A DNA stretch of 64,000 nucleotides, taken from positions 1-64,000 of the forward strand of contig JAFLCN010000011.1 in the NCBI GenBank assembly GCA_017303555.1. The letters run 5' to 3'. The notes under the pieces are model-generated. The model searched no databases, was not told the DNA's origin, and saw nothing but the letters and a program-made list of their open reading frames with translations. Source of the DNA: Planctomycetota bacterium. GTDB taxonomy: Bacteria; Planctomycetota; Phycisphaerae; Phycisphaerales; UBA1924. The translations under genes and the position numbers were made by a program. Below, in pieces: positions 15,748 to 23,167 of the stretch. Every line of letters starts with the position of its first letter. The first letter of the stretch is position 1.

Positions 15748-18029
15748 CGCGCCCGCTCCTTGAGCGTCGAGAGCTTCAGCCGTGGCCGCACGACCACCTT
15801 CTGGTCCGTGCCGAACAGCACAGCCCCTTCCATCGACGCCGCAACCGCGCAGCCCACGAGGCCGTCCAGCCAGTGGTTGTCGAGCCCTTCGACCCGGAGC
15901 TTCCACTCGTCAACCGTGCGGCCCCGCCCTTCCGTTCGCACGCGGTACTCACTGGTCAGGTGTTCCGACAGCAGGCGGTGATGCTCGGGCTTGTGGCCGA
16001 AGAGCGACAGTCCGCCCGGGTCGCCCATGGGCACGGCAAGCCGCGCATGCACGAACGACTTCCAGAAGTTCGTGTCGAAGAGCACGTGCCGCACGGCACG
16101 CTTACCGGTCACCACGGGCACGCGCCAGTTCAACCCCACCCGCTCGCCGCGCTTGCGTTTGTACTCGCTGAAGGGCAGGCTGCTCGCACCGACGTACCGG
16201 CCGTGGCTGGGCGTCAGCACGCTGGCGTGCGGGCTCTGGCGGCAGAACTGGTACACGACGTCGGTCGACGAGCCCCAGTTGGCGTCGATCAGGCAGCGGT
16301 CGATCCGAACCATTGCACCGTCGTCGCGCCGCCACTCCCGCGCCACCGTCGCCTCGATGAGCCGCTCGAGCCCCGCGTAGATCGCGCCTTCGACACCGGC
16401 GCGGACGGATGCCGCCCCAAGCGTCCGCTTGATGTCCCGGAGCGTGAAGTACGCCTGCTTCTGGTCTGGCTCCGTCCCGTAGTCGATGACGTGCCCGGTG
16501 AAGTCGTCCTCCCATGCGGCCACGAGGTAGAACAAAGCCTTGCCCTGGACGTCCACGAACATCGTCAAGTGCGAGCAGCCCAGCGGCACAAGCCCGCGAG
16601 CGTGGCCGTTCACCTTGGCCGCGATCTGGTCGGCGCTGAGCAGGTCGTCCGCGACCTCCACCTCCGGGAGCGGCTCGTTCTGGTACTCGGCAAAGAACGC
16701 CGCCTCGTTCTGAAGCCGCAGATTCATCGCGTGCTGCACGGCCGACAACTCGTCGTGGTTGAATCTCTCGGGCCACGCGATCACCGCGCCGGCGTCCATG
16801 TCGGCACGATGGGCCTTGTAGAACGCGGTCGCCTCCGTTCCGCCCCGATCGGCCTTCAGCCCCTCGGCCCGCAGACGGGCGTACTCCGCCCACAGACGGT
16901 CCGCAGCGGGGAACGAGTACACCATCTTCGTCCGCTCGCCCTGCCACTGCGGGTGCTTGTCGCGGTCGAGGATGCGGTCGGCCAGGTCGTCGGGCCGGAC
17001 CACCGTCAGCGTCATGAGCCCGGCGATCTTCCGGCCCGGCCCCGCCAGGCCCAGGATCGCGCCGGCGAGGATCCGCTCGCGGTTGGCGCACTGTGACGGA
17101 GACCGGGCGCTCTCGTCGGTCTGCGGGTCGTCGATGAGGACCAGCGATGGGCGGACGCTCACGCCGTCCACGCGCTTGTGCTTCATGCCGCGGATGCGAC
17201 CGGTGATGCCGGCGACGCGGATGATCGCGCCCGACGCCACCGAGCCCGAGATCGTCGGGAGCACGATCTCCCGTGCCGTCCAGCCGATGTGGGTCTGCTT
17301 GCCCTGGTAGAGCTGGCCCGAGGCGCGCTGGTGGATGCCTTCCAGCGAGCGGATCGGGTGGCAGACCTCCGGGAAGTCCGCGCCGAGGATCTCGCTGTTC
17401 TCCAGCTCTGCCTTGATCGACTCGAGCATCCCGGCCGCGTGTTCCTCGTCGGATCCGATGAGCGCCACGAACTCGCGGTGCCCGTACAGAAGCGCCCACA
17501 GGCACGCGACCTCGCACAGGCTGGTCTTGCCCGAGCCGCGCGGCATCGCCATCGCGAACAGCCCACCCTCGAGCACGGCTTGCTCGATCTTGGCGATGAC
17601 CTTCAGGTGGTCGTCGGACCACTTCAAGTGGAACGTCTGCCCAAAGTATGTCTCGCAGAAGTACCGGAAGTCCTTCGCGGCCCGCGCGCGCCGCGCGGGG
17701 TCCGCGACCGCTGGCAGGTCGCCGATGTCTCGCCCCGACAGCGAGAGCATGGCGTTGCGGAGCCGGGCCCGCTCCTTCATCGCCTCGTAGCCCGTGAGCC
17801 CCTCGGGCGTGCGAGCCGCCTCCGCCAGCGCTTCGTGCCGCGTGGTCACCAGCCACGCGACGTATCGGAACAAGTCGACCTTGCCCGCGTCACCGTCGGC
17901 CGCGACACGGAACCCCGCGCGCGTGCGATGCCGGTGGAGCTGCCGCTCGCTGATCACCTCGCCCAGCGGCGTGCTGTTGAGCAGCCGCGCGAGTTCGCCG
18001 GGCTTGAGTTGGCGCGGGTCAATCCCCAC
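15744..18029 (-). CDS. Terminase large subunit
   Basis: A 761-aa packaging ATPase/nuclease. Walker A PRGSGKT is at residues 163-169 and Walker B LVLIDD at about 296-301. The nuclease half follows with a VDVQGKALFYLVAAWEDD strand. The length and layout fit GpA-like terminases. An N-terminal domain of about 100 residues (LNSTPLGEVISERQLHRH, then DLFRYVAWLV) looks like a helix-turn-helix and ends in a motif also seen in the small gene just upstream. The enzyme packages DNA through the portal and cuts the concatemer. Confidence 0.92.
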   Translation of the reverse strand: MGIDPRQLKPGELARLLNSTPLGEVISERQLHRHRTRAGFRVAADGDAGKVDLFRYVAWLVTTRHEALAEAARTPEGLTGYEAMKERARLRNAMLSLSGRDIGDLPAVADPARRARAAKDFRYFCETYFGQTFHLKWSDDHLKVIAKIEQAVLEGGLFAMAMPRGSGKTSLCEVACLWALLYGHREFVALIGSDEEHAAGMLESIKAELENSEILGADFPEVCHPIRSLEGIHQRASGQLYQGKQTHIGWTAREIVLPTISGSVASGAIIRVAGITGRIRGMKHKRVDGVSVRPSLVLIDDPQTDESARSPSQCANRERILAGAILGLAGPGRKIAGLMTLTVVRPDDLADRILDRDKHPQWQGERTKMVYSFPAADRLWAEYARLRAEGLKADRGGTEATAFYKAHRADMDAGAVIAWPERFNHDELSAVQHAMNLRLQNEAAFFAEYQNEPLPEVEVADDLLSADQIAAKVNGHARGLVPLGCSHLTMFVDVQGKALFYLVAAWEDDFTGHVIDYGTEPDQKQAYFTLRDIKRTLGAASVRAGVEGAIYAGLERLIEATVAREWRRDDGAMVRIDRCLIDANWGSSTDVVYQFCRQSPHASVLTPSHGRYVGASSLPFSEYKRKRGERVGLNWRVPVVTGKRAVRHVLFDTNFWKSFVHARLAVPMGDPGGLSLFGHKPEHHRLLSEHLTSEYRVRTEGRGRTVDEWKLRVEGLDNHWLDGLVGCAVAASMEGAVLFGTDQKVVVRPRLKLSTLKERAR

Positions 18030-18267
18030 CGGCGTTCATCTCCTTTACCAGCCACGCGGCGTAGTGCACGAGGTTGATGGTGCCGTTGGCGTTGGTCGGC
18101 GCGCCCGCATCGATGTCGGCGCGCAGCATCTCCTCGTTGACGGGCTTGCCACCCACCCCCCCGATCCGCGTCAGCACGCGGGCGGCGTCCGCGACGCCAA
18201 GCGCTGCCGGATTGAGCCGGGACATCCCCTGTGCATGCTCGGGACTAGGCGCGTGTTCGGGAGTCAT
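18019..18267 (-). CDS. Small protein before terminase large subunit (terminase small subunit candidate)
   Basis: 82 aa from an ATG at 18267 with GGGAGG 8 nt upstream; an upstream in-frame ATG at 18318 lacks a good SD. It has NPAALGVADAARVLTRIGG, then VNEEMLRADIDAGAPTN and VHYAAWLVKEM. The HTH-like pattern and position directly before the large subunit (11-nt overlap) suggest DNA recognition at packaging, but it is shorter than most small terminases. VHYAAWLV resembles FRYVAWLV at the N-terminus of the large subunit. Confidence 0.65.
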   Translation of the reverse strand: MTPEHAPSPEHAQGMSRLNPAALGVADAARVLTRIGGVGGKPVNEEMLRADIDAGAPTNANGTINLVHYAAWLVKEMNAGGD

Positions 18268-18287
18268 CGCGGACCTCCCGCGCACTG

Positions 18288-18391
18288 TTGCCCACATGGG
18301 CGGAAGACTTGCCCACATGTCGCGGAATCATCGAGAAATGCAGGCCAAACGCCTTGCCTGTTCCCCATCAGCCGGCCAATGTGTGTCACAC
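18288..18391. promoter_or_regulatory. Divergent intergenic region with direct repeats and a palindrome
   Basis: Between the leftward terminase operon and the rightward small-gene operon. TTGCCCACATG occurs twice (18288-18298 and 18309-18319), 21 nt apart, that is on the same face of the helix. Further right is GTGTG-T-CACAC (18381-18391). Either could be a repressor site controlling the two operons. I see no convincing -35/-10 pair. Confidence 0.4.
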
Positions 18392-18437
18392 GCGAGCGGG
18401 AAGAACCAAACCCCCGCACGCGACGGAGACCACGACG

Positions 18438-18758
18438 ATGAACGCCCCGCAAGACGCCAAGAAGACCACCAAGACCAGCCTCGACGGGATCGGCAAGCAG
18501 AAGGCCCTCGACGCCGAGATGGAATGGGCCAAGGTCGAACTGCTGCTGGAGACGCTTGACACCCGTAAGAGCGACAGCCTCGACTTCCACGAGATCCCGG
18601 TGTGGTCGATCCGCGACCTGGTCCGCCACGCCTTCGAAGCCGGGTACCGCGAGGGACTGCATACCGGCTACCGCCAAGGGCGGAGCGACGCGGCCCGCGA
18701 GGCCGCACGCGAAGAGGCCCCAACAAGCCCTCGCAACCCCGAACTGCCGACCACCTGA
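18438..18758 (+). CDS. Unknown 106-aa protein, first gene of rightward cluster
   Basis: ATG at 18438 with GGAG 10 nt upstream. A polar Lys/Thr-rich N-terminus leads to helical segments (DAEMEWAKVELLLETL, then VWSIRDLVRHAFEAGYREGL) and a basic, Arg/Ala-rich C-terminal tail. No family is recognised. It is the first of six small plus-strand genes lying inside an otherwise leftward phage genome. A terminator begins on its stop codon. Confidence 0.6.
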   Translation: MNAPQDAKKTTKTSLDGIGKQKALDAEMEWAKVELLLETLDTRKSDSLDFHEIPVWSIRDLVRHAFEAGYREGLHTGYRQGRSDAAREAAREEAPTSPRNPELPTT

Positions 18759-18784
18759 AGCCCGCGAAATGCGGGCTTCTTTGT
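18757..18784 (+). terminator. Intrinsic terminator
   Basis: GAAGCCCGC (18757-18765), 5-nt loop, GCGGGCTTC (18771-18779), then TTTTG-type run. The stem is 9 bp and perfect. It starts on the stop codon of the 106-aa gene, so this gene may be separated from, or only partly read through into, the following small genes. Confidence 0.75.
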
Positions 18785-18818
18785 TCACCAGCCCAAACCA
18801 ACGCATAGGAGCAAGTAG

Positions 18819-19088
18819 ATGAACGCACGCAAGCACAACCGCACGCCCGCCTCCCAGCAACCGACCGCCGCCGAGACGTACGCCACCCGGCGGAACGACA
18901 TCGCCCGGCTGATGGACGTCCTGCAGATGGAGCTCGACAAGCACGCCGAGGCGGCCAAGGCCGACCCGAAGAACTGGGGCCGCACGGGCGACCTCGGCAA
19001 GGTCCGCAGCGACCTGATCGACCTGGTCGGGTTCATGAGCGGGATGGACCGCGAGCACGTCGAGGCCTTCCTGAACGACGCCGAGTAA
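18819..19088 (+). CDS. Unknown 89-aa protein
   Basis: Starts MNARKHNRTPASQQP. The centre is helical (RNDIARLMDVLQMELDKHAE) and the C-terminus acidic (REHVEAFLNDAE). AGGAG lies 8 nt before the ATG. Second gene of the plus-strand small cluster; no recognised domain. Confidence 0.55.
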   Translation: MNARKHNRTPASQQPTAAETYATRRNDIARLMDVLQMELDKHAEAAKADPKNWGRTGDLGKVRSDLIDLVGFMSGMDREHVEAFLNDAE

Positions 19089-19109
19089 CGACCGCCACGG
19101 AGACACGCC

Positions 19110-19394
19110 ATGAAGATCAAGCACATCGTCATCGAGGGGCACGAGGAAGACATCACGGTTCGAGCCACGGCCGACGGCGCGGCCGCCAGCGTGGTCCGCA
19201 TGAGCCGCGCGGAAGGCCGTTTCGACAAGGTCATCGCCGAGTTCCGCCGCGACGAGAGCCGCGAGGACCGCTACGCGAAGGCCGTGGAGGTGGCCAAGCA
19301 CGTCTACGGGCGGGACCGCCGGGGACAGGCGGCCGCCACCAACTCGATGGTCCACGACGTCCTCAACGAGATCGAACGCGTCGCGGGCTGCTGA
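19110..19394 (+). CDS. Unknown 94-aa protein
   Basis: Starts MKIKHIVIEGHEEDITVRAT, a beta-hairpin-like N-terminus, followed by charged helices (RFDKVIAEFRRDESREDRYA) and a C-terminal MVHDVLNEIERVAG. GGAG is 11 nt upstream. It lies 21 nt after the previous gene, so it is probably co-transcribed. No family recognised. Confidence 0.55.
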   Translation: MKIKHIVIEGHEEDITVRATADGAAASVVRMSRAEGRFDKVIAEFRRDESREDRYAKAVEVAKHVYGRDRRGQAAATNSMVHDVLNEIERVAGC

Positions 19395-19421
19395 ACGCCC
19401 GCTCGCCCAAGGAGAGCGACC

Positions 19422-19673
19422 ATGAACGAGACCGACCTGCAGAACACGCTGCTGTCCCTGATCCAGAACCTCCTCGACGCCCGCGAAGAGACCGAGGGCG
19501 AGGACGACGACATCGCGTTGGCCGACATCGCCCGAGACATGGTGAGCGAGGCCGAGGGCCTGGCCCACGCCGACACCTTTGACGGCGCTCAACTGCTCAC
19601 GAGCACCAAGGGCTTGGTGCTTCGGATGGGGGACGGCTCCGAGTTCCAGATCAGCATCGTGCAGAGCCGCTGA
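19422..19673 (+). CDS. Unknown acidic 83-aa protein
   Basis: Strongly acidic (EETEGEDDDIALADIARDM) with a C-terminal beta part (GLVLRMGDGSEFQISIV). AAGGAGAG is about 7 nt before the ATG. Small acidic phage proteins can mimic DNA or block host enzymes, but nothing specific supports that here. Confidence 0.55.
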   Translation: MNETDLQNTLLSLIQNLLDAREETEGEDDDIALADIARDMVSEAEGLAHADTFDGAQLLTSTKGLVLRMGDGSEFQISIVQSR

Positions 19674-19766
19674 ACATCCGCACGCGGCGTCGCGGGGAAC
19701 CGCGACGGCCACGCTTCCCCGCCGCAGCGTGCGGCGGGAGTTCCAACCCCGAGTTCGGAGATGACC

Positions 19767-20291
19767 ATGAGCACGAAGACGAAGAAGCCCAGCAGCACCC
19801 CCGCGATGAAGCGAGCCGTCGGCCCGGGCGGCAAGCGCATCCCCAAGCGCAAGCCCGACGCCGCCGCGTCGAGCACGGAGCGCCTCCGCAAGGCGGCGCT
19901 CGCGGAGATCAAGGACCGGCTCGCGGGCGGGAAGCAGGACCACGAGGTCCCCAGCGAGAAGGAGGTGGCCAACAACGCGAACTTGGCCGCGGCCGCCAAG
20001 GGGAAGAAGCCCAAGGTCGAGAAGGCCCCGAAGCCCGCCAAGGAGCCCAAGCCCAAGCGGGTCAGCGCGCTCGACGCGGCCGCCCAGGTGCTCGCCACGA
20101 GCGAGGTGCCCATGCGGGCCAAGGAGATGATCGCCGCGATGGAGGCCAAGGGCCTGTGGCGCTCGCCCGGCGGCAAGACGCCCGAGGCCACGCTCTACGC
20201 CGCCATCATCCGCGAGATCGCCGCCAAGGGCGACAAGGCCCGCTTCAAGAAGCACGAGCGCGGGGTGTTCGTGGCGGGGAAGGGAGCCTGA
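19767..20291 (+). CDS. HARE-HTH (winged helix) domain protein
   Basis: 174 aa. The N-terminal half is Lys/Ala/Pro-rich, basic and probably disordered ([18 protein letters not shown]). The C-terminal about 75 residues fit the HARE-HTH winged helix: [31 protein letters not shown], then [14 protein letters not shown] and a final FKKHERGVF. This domain occurs in ASXL, RNA polymerase delta and restriction enzymes and binds DNA. I chose the ATG at 19767: CGGAG lies 6 nt before it, whereas it abuts the ATG at 19761. A role in chromosome binding or regulation is inferred. Confidence 0.8.
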   Translation: MSTKTKKPSSTPAMKRAVGPGGKRIPKRKPDAAASSTERLRKAALAEIKDRLAGGKQDHEVPSEKEVANNANLAAAAKGKKPKVEKAPKPAKEPKPKRVSALDAAAQVLATSEVPMRAKEMIAAMEAKGLWRSPGGKTPEATLYAAIIREIAAKGDKARFKKHERGVFVAGKGA

Positions 20292-20294
20292 GCC

Positions 20295-20552
20295 ATGAAC
20301 GCGACGCCCGCCCCCAACCGCGAAGCGCAACTGGAAGCCGTCCTCCAGGCCGCGCTCTACCTGCTCGGCGCACGCCAAGACCAGATGCTCTCCATCGAGG
20401 AATGGACGGACCTGGCGCGGGCTGTTGCCGCCTGCCAGGAGCGGAAGACCGCCGAGTACCTGACCGACCACGACCTCGAGGACATCGCCGAGCGCTACGC
20501 CCTGGAATGGAACGAAGCGACCGACGGCCCGCTCCCGACTCTCGACGAGTGA
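20295..20552 (+). CDS. Unknown acidic 85-aa protein
   Basis: Last gene of the plus-strand cluster, 3 nt after the HARE-HTH gene. Helical (REAQLEAVLQAALYLLG, SIEEWTDLARAVAACQERK) with an acidic C-terminus. No domain recognised. Its stop is 8 nt from the stop of the converging methylase gene. Confidence 0.55.
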   Translation: MNATPAPNREAQLEAVLQAALYLLGARQDQMLSIEEWTDLARAVAACQERKTAEYLTDHDLEDIAERYALEWNEATDGPLPTLDE

Positions 20553-20560
20553 AGCGTACA

Positions 20561-21937
20561 TCAGGCCTTGCTCCCAGCCGCGACCCGCGTCGCGGCTTTC
20601 TCTTCGGCCACACCCTTTGCCGGGAGTCGTTCCGCCTTGCGGCCCGTGAACTTCTCCCAGCGCTGCACGATGACGTCGCAGTAGAGCGCATCAAGTTCCA
20701 TGAGGAACGCGTGCCGCCCGGTCATCTCCGCGCCGATGAGCGTGCTGCCGCTGCCGCCGAATAGGTCGAGCACGTTCTCGCCCGGCCGCGACGAGTACTC
20801 GATGGCCCGACGCGCCAGCTCCACCGGCTTCTCCGTCAGGTGGACCATGCTCTGCGGGTTGACCTTCTTGATGCTCCACGTGTCGGGCACGTTGTTGGGG
20901 CCGAAGAACCGGTGCGCCGCGCCCTCCTTCCAGCCGTAGAAGCACCACTCGTGGTTGCCCATGAAGTCCTTGCGCGTCAGGACGGGGTGCTCCTTGATCC
21001 AGATCACCGCCTGGCTGAAGTACAACTCCATCGCCTTCAGCACCGGCGGGTAGTTGGCGCAGTTGGCGTAGCCGCCCCAGATGTAGAACCCGCCGCCGGG
21101 GATGAGCACGCGGGCGATGTTGCCGAACCACGCCGCCAGCAGGCGGTCGAACTCCTGGTCCGACACGAAGTCGTTGGCCAGCGGGCGGTCCTTGGCTCGG
21201 AGCTTCTTGTGCGTCGGCTTGGACTTCTCGGGGTAGCGGTGCAGGTCCGCAGACTGCTGGTCGCCGGCGCTGGCGTCCTTCCGCTGGGTCGCAGTGAACG
21301 ACGACAGCCCGGCCGCGATGGCGTTGTTGCTCCGCGGCTCGACCTTCACGTTGTACGGCGGATCAGTGTTGACCAGGTGGATCGGCTGGCCGTCGAGCAG
21401 ACGGTCAAGATCCTCGGGCTTGGACGAGTCGCCACACATCAGCCGGTGGTTGCCGAGCACCCAGATGTCGCCGGGGACCGTCGTCGCTGCGTCGGGCGGC
21501 GCGGGCACATCGTCGGGGTCGACGAGACCTTCGGTGCCGGCGGGAGCCATGATCGCTGCGAGGTCCTCGGCGCTGAAGCCCAGCAGCGCGAGGTCGAAGT
21601 CGACGCCCTTCAGGTCGGCGAGCTCGATGGGCAGCAGTTCCATGTCCCAGGAGGTGAGCGACGCCACCTTGTTGTCGGCGATGCGAAGCGCCTTGACCTG
21701 ATCCGGCGTGAGGTCGTCCGCGCGGATCGTCGGCACATCCTTCAGCCCGAGCTTCCGCGCCGCGCGCAGCCGCGTGTGCCCGGCGATGATGACGCCGTCC
21801 GCGTCGATCAGGATCGGGATCTTGAAGCCGAAGGCCTCGATGCTCTTGGCGACGGCGTCGATGGCGGCGTCGCTGATGGTGCGGGGGTTGCGGTCGTACT
21901 CCGTGACCGCGTCGATGGGGAGCGTCTCGATGTTCAT
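20561..21937 (-). CDS. ParB-like / DNA adenine methyltransferase fusion
   Basis: 458 aa. Residues about 1-110 form a ParB/sulfiredoxin-like N-terminal domain (DYDRNPR-type YDRNPRTISDAAIDAVAKSI, then ADGVIIAGHTRLRAARKLG). The C-terminal part is a DNA methylase with DPPY at 192-195 and DLFGGSGST at about 391-399, the catalytic motif before the SAM motif. The ATG at 21937 has GGAG 7 nt upstream. In phages such fusions probably protect phage DNA from host restriction. A linked nuclease is not seen, so it is an orphan methylase. Confidence 0.88.
   Translation of the reverse strand: MNIETLPIDAVTEYDRNPRTISDAAIDAVAKSIEAFGFKIPILIDADGVIIAGHTRLRAARKLGLKDVPTIRADDLTPDQVKALRIADNKVASLTSWDMELLPIELADLKGVDFDLALLGFSAEDLAAIMAPAGTEGLVDPDDVPAPPDAATTVPGDIWVLGNHRLMCGDSSKPEDLDRLLDGQPIHLVNTDPPYNVKVEPRSNNAIAAGLSSFTATQRKDASAGDQQSADLHRYPEKSKPTHKKLRAKDRPLANDFVSDQEFDRLLAAWFGNIARVLIPGGGFYIWGGYANCANYPPVLKAMELYFSQAVIWIKEHPVLTRKDFMGNHEWCFYGWKEGAAHRFFGPNNVPDTWSIKKVNPQSMVHLTEKPVELARRAIEYSSRPGENVLDLFGGSGSTLIGAEMTGRHAFLMELDALYCDVIVQRWEKFTGRKAERLPAKGVAEEKAATRVAAGSKA
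20576..20604 (+). terminator. Intrinsic terminator of the rightward small-gene cluster
   Basis: AGCCGCGAC (20576-20584), 4-nt loop, GTCGCGGCT (20589-20597), then TTCTCTT. The stem is perfect. It lies inside the 3' end of the converging methylase gene, which economically ends the plus-strand transcript. Confidence 0.6.
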
Positions 21938-22100
21938 AGCGATCTCCGTTGAGACGCGCGGCGGCAAGCGCCAGCGCGCGGGGCGTTGGGCTGGCCCGCC
22001 GCACATGCGGCAGGTCCGGGGATGGCTGGATCGCTGGTTGGCTGGATCGCTCGGGCTGACGGGCCCGTCCGGGGGTGCTCAACGCCCCAATTCCCGCTCG

Positions 22101-22841
22101 CTACGGGCCTCGCCCGTTGGCCACGGGTCCGCCCACGTTGGCCCACGTCGCGTCCCTGGCGGGGAGGCGTACCGACGCCGCCACGGGGCTCCCCGGGGCC
22201 GGAATGCCGGGGTTCATACTCGGAGGGTGTTTGGTACCGCCGGGGTTTGGAGAGTCGTCACCCCCGCACCAGCCGACAACCTCTCGGCACATCGCGAGGA
22301 ACTCGGCGTTGGTGAGCGCGTTCTTCGCACGGTTCACGTCTTTGTCGAGGATCTGGGCGTTCTCGATGATGTGCTGGCCGCCGACGCGAACGGGCACGAT
22401 GTGATCGAGGGCCGCTGACTCCGGAGTGAGGGGACGCCCGGAGAGTGCGCACAGATACTGCTGGCGCTTCAGCAGCTCGAGGACTCCGGGGGCTGAGATC
22501 GGGGTGCATGTGGACGGTTGCGCTTGGGGATGTACCGACGCGTCGGCGTCACCCTGGACGCTGCCCACTTGTGCCACGCCGAGCGCGCTCCGTGCTGCAG
22601 TGCGGTGGTTGCGCTCTGCACCGCCAACAGGGCGAACACTTCCCATGTCGGACGCCAACGTCTGGGACGCGGACACGTCGGCGGCTGGCTGAGTCGGATC
22701 TGCCAGCCGACCACCATGCTGTGGGCCGCGCGGGGCCACGGCGATGCCAGCATCGCGCCGTTGCGAGCGTCCGCTCTGAGTTTGCTGGCCATCTGGCTGG
22801 CCGCCTTGCGCCACGCTTGTTGCATCAGTGCATCCATGCAT
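22101..22841 (-). CDS. HNH endonuclease domain protein
   Basis: 246 aa. The C-terminal third carries the HNH fold: YLCALSGRPL, then LDHIVPVRVGG, NAQILDKDVNRAKN. The N-terminal two thirds are low-complexity and not recognised. I chose the ATG at 22841 because GGAGG lies 6 nt upstream. Phage HNH enzymes near packaging and replication genes often assist terminase or act as homing endonucleases; this one lies between primase and methylase. An overlapping 122-codon frame starts 4 nt later and makes the N-terminal reading less certain. Confidence 0.65.
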   Translation of the reverse strand: MHGCTDATSVAQGGQPDGQQTQSGRSQRRDAGIAVAPRGPQHGGRLADPTQPAADVSASQTLASDMGSVRPVGGAERNHRTAARSALGVAQVGSVQGDADASVHPQAQPSTCTPISAPGVLELLKRQQYLCALSGRPLTPESAALDHIVPVRVGGQHIIENAQILDKDVNRAKNALTNAEFLAMCREVVGWCGGDDSPNPGGTKHPPSMNPGIPAPGSPVAASVRLPARDATWANVGGPVANGRGP

Positions 22842-23167
22842 TCGCGGCCTCCACATGCGCTCGGACACTCGAAAGAAACTCTGTCCCGTCTCGCGGCTGT
22901 TCCCGCGGGCCAAGCCTCGCGTCCCCGCCCGGGAAGTACCTAACGCCATCCGCCGCCCGGCCGTTCGGCTTCGGGCTGTTGGGCTCGTGGTAGGCGCGAC
23001 CTGGCACGCGACCTGCATGGGCTCGGTGGGGCGGGAGGGGGGAAGTACATGATGGAAGAGAGAGATCTTTCAATCTTTCAATACCTCCCTTCCGCCCGTG
23101 CGCATGCCCACGCGTGCGCGTATCGCGTACGCGCGCGGTGAGTAGGTGAAAGATTGAAAGATCTGGT
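22842..23167. repeat. Non-coding gap with an 18-bp perfect inverted repeat
   Basis: The gap between the primase and HNH genes holds an inverted repeat: the left arm AGATCTTTCAATCTTTCA is at 23063-23080 and its exact complement at 23147-23164, ending 4 nt from the primase stop codon. Each arm contains a shorter direct repeat (CTTTCAA type). The 66-nt spacer is GC-rich, with its own GCGCGTA/TACGCGC inverted repeat. It could be a terminator-like RNA hairpin, a protein-binding site or part of a replication origin. The rest of the gap shows no gene. Confidence 0.7.

Noticed and set aside
22469..22837. 122-codon minus-strand frame (MDALMQQAWRKAASQM...) overlapping the HNH gene start
   Set aside because: Its SD spacing (10 nt) is poorer than that of the HNH frame (6 nt), and it ends before the HNH motif. 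The N-terminus looks protein-like, so a sequencing frameshift joining it to HNH is not fully excluded.
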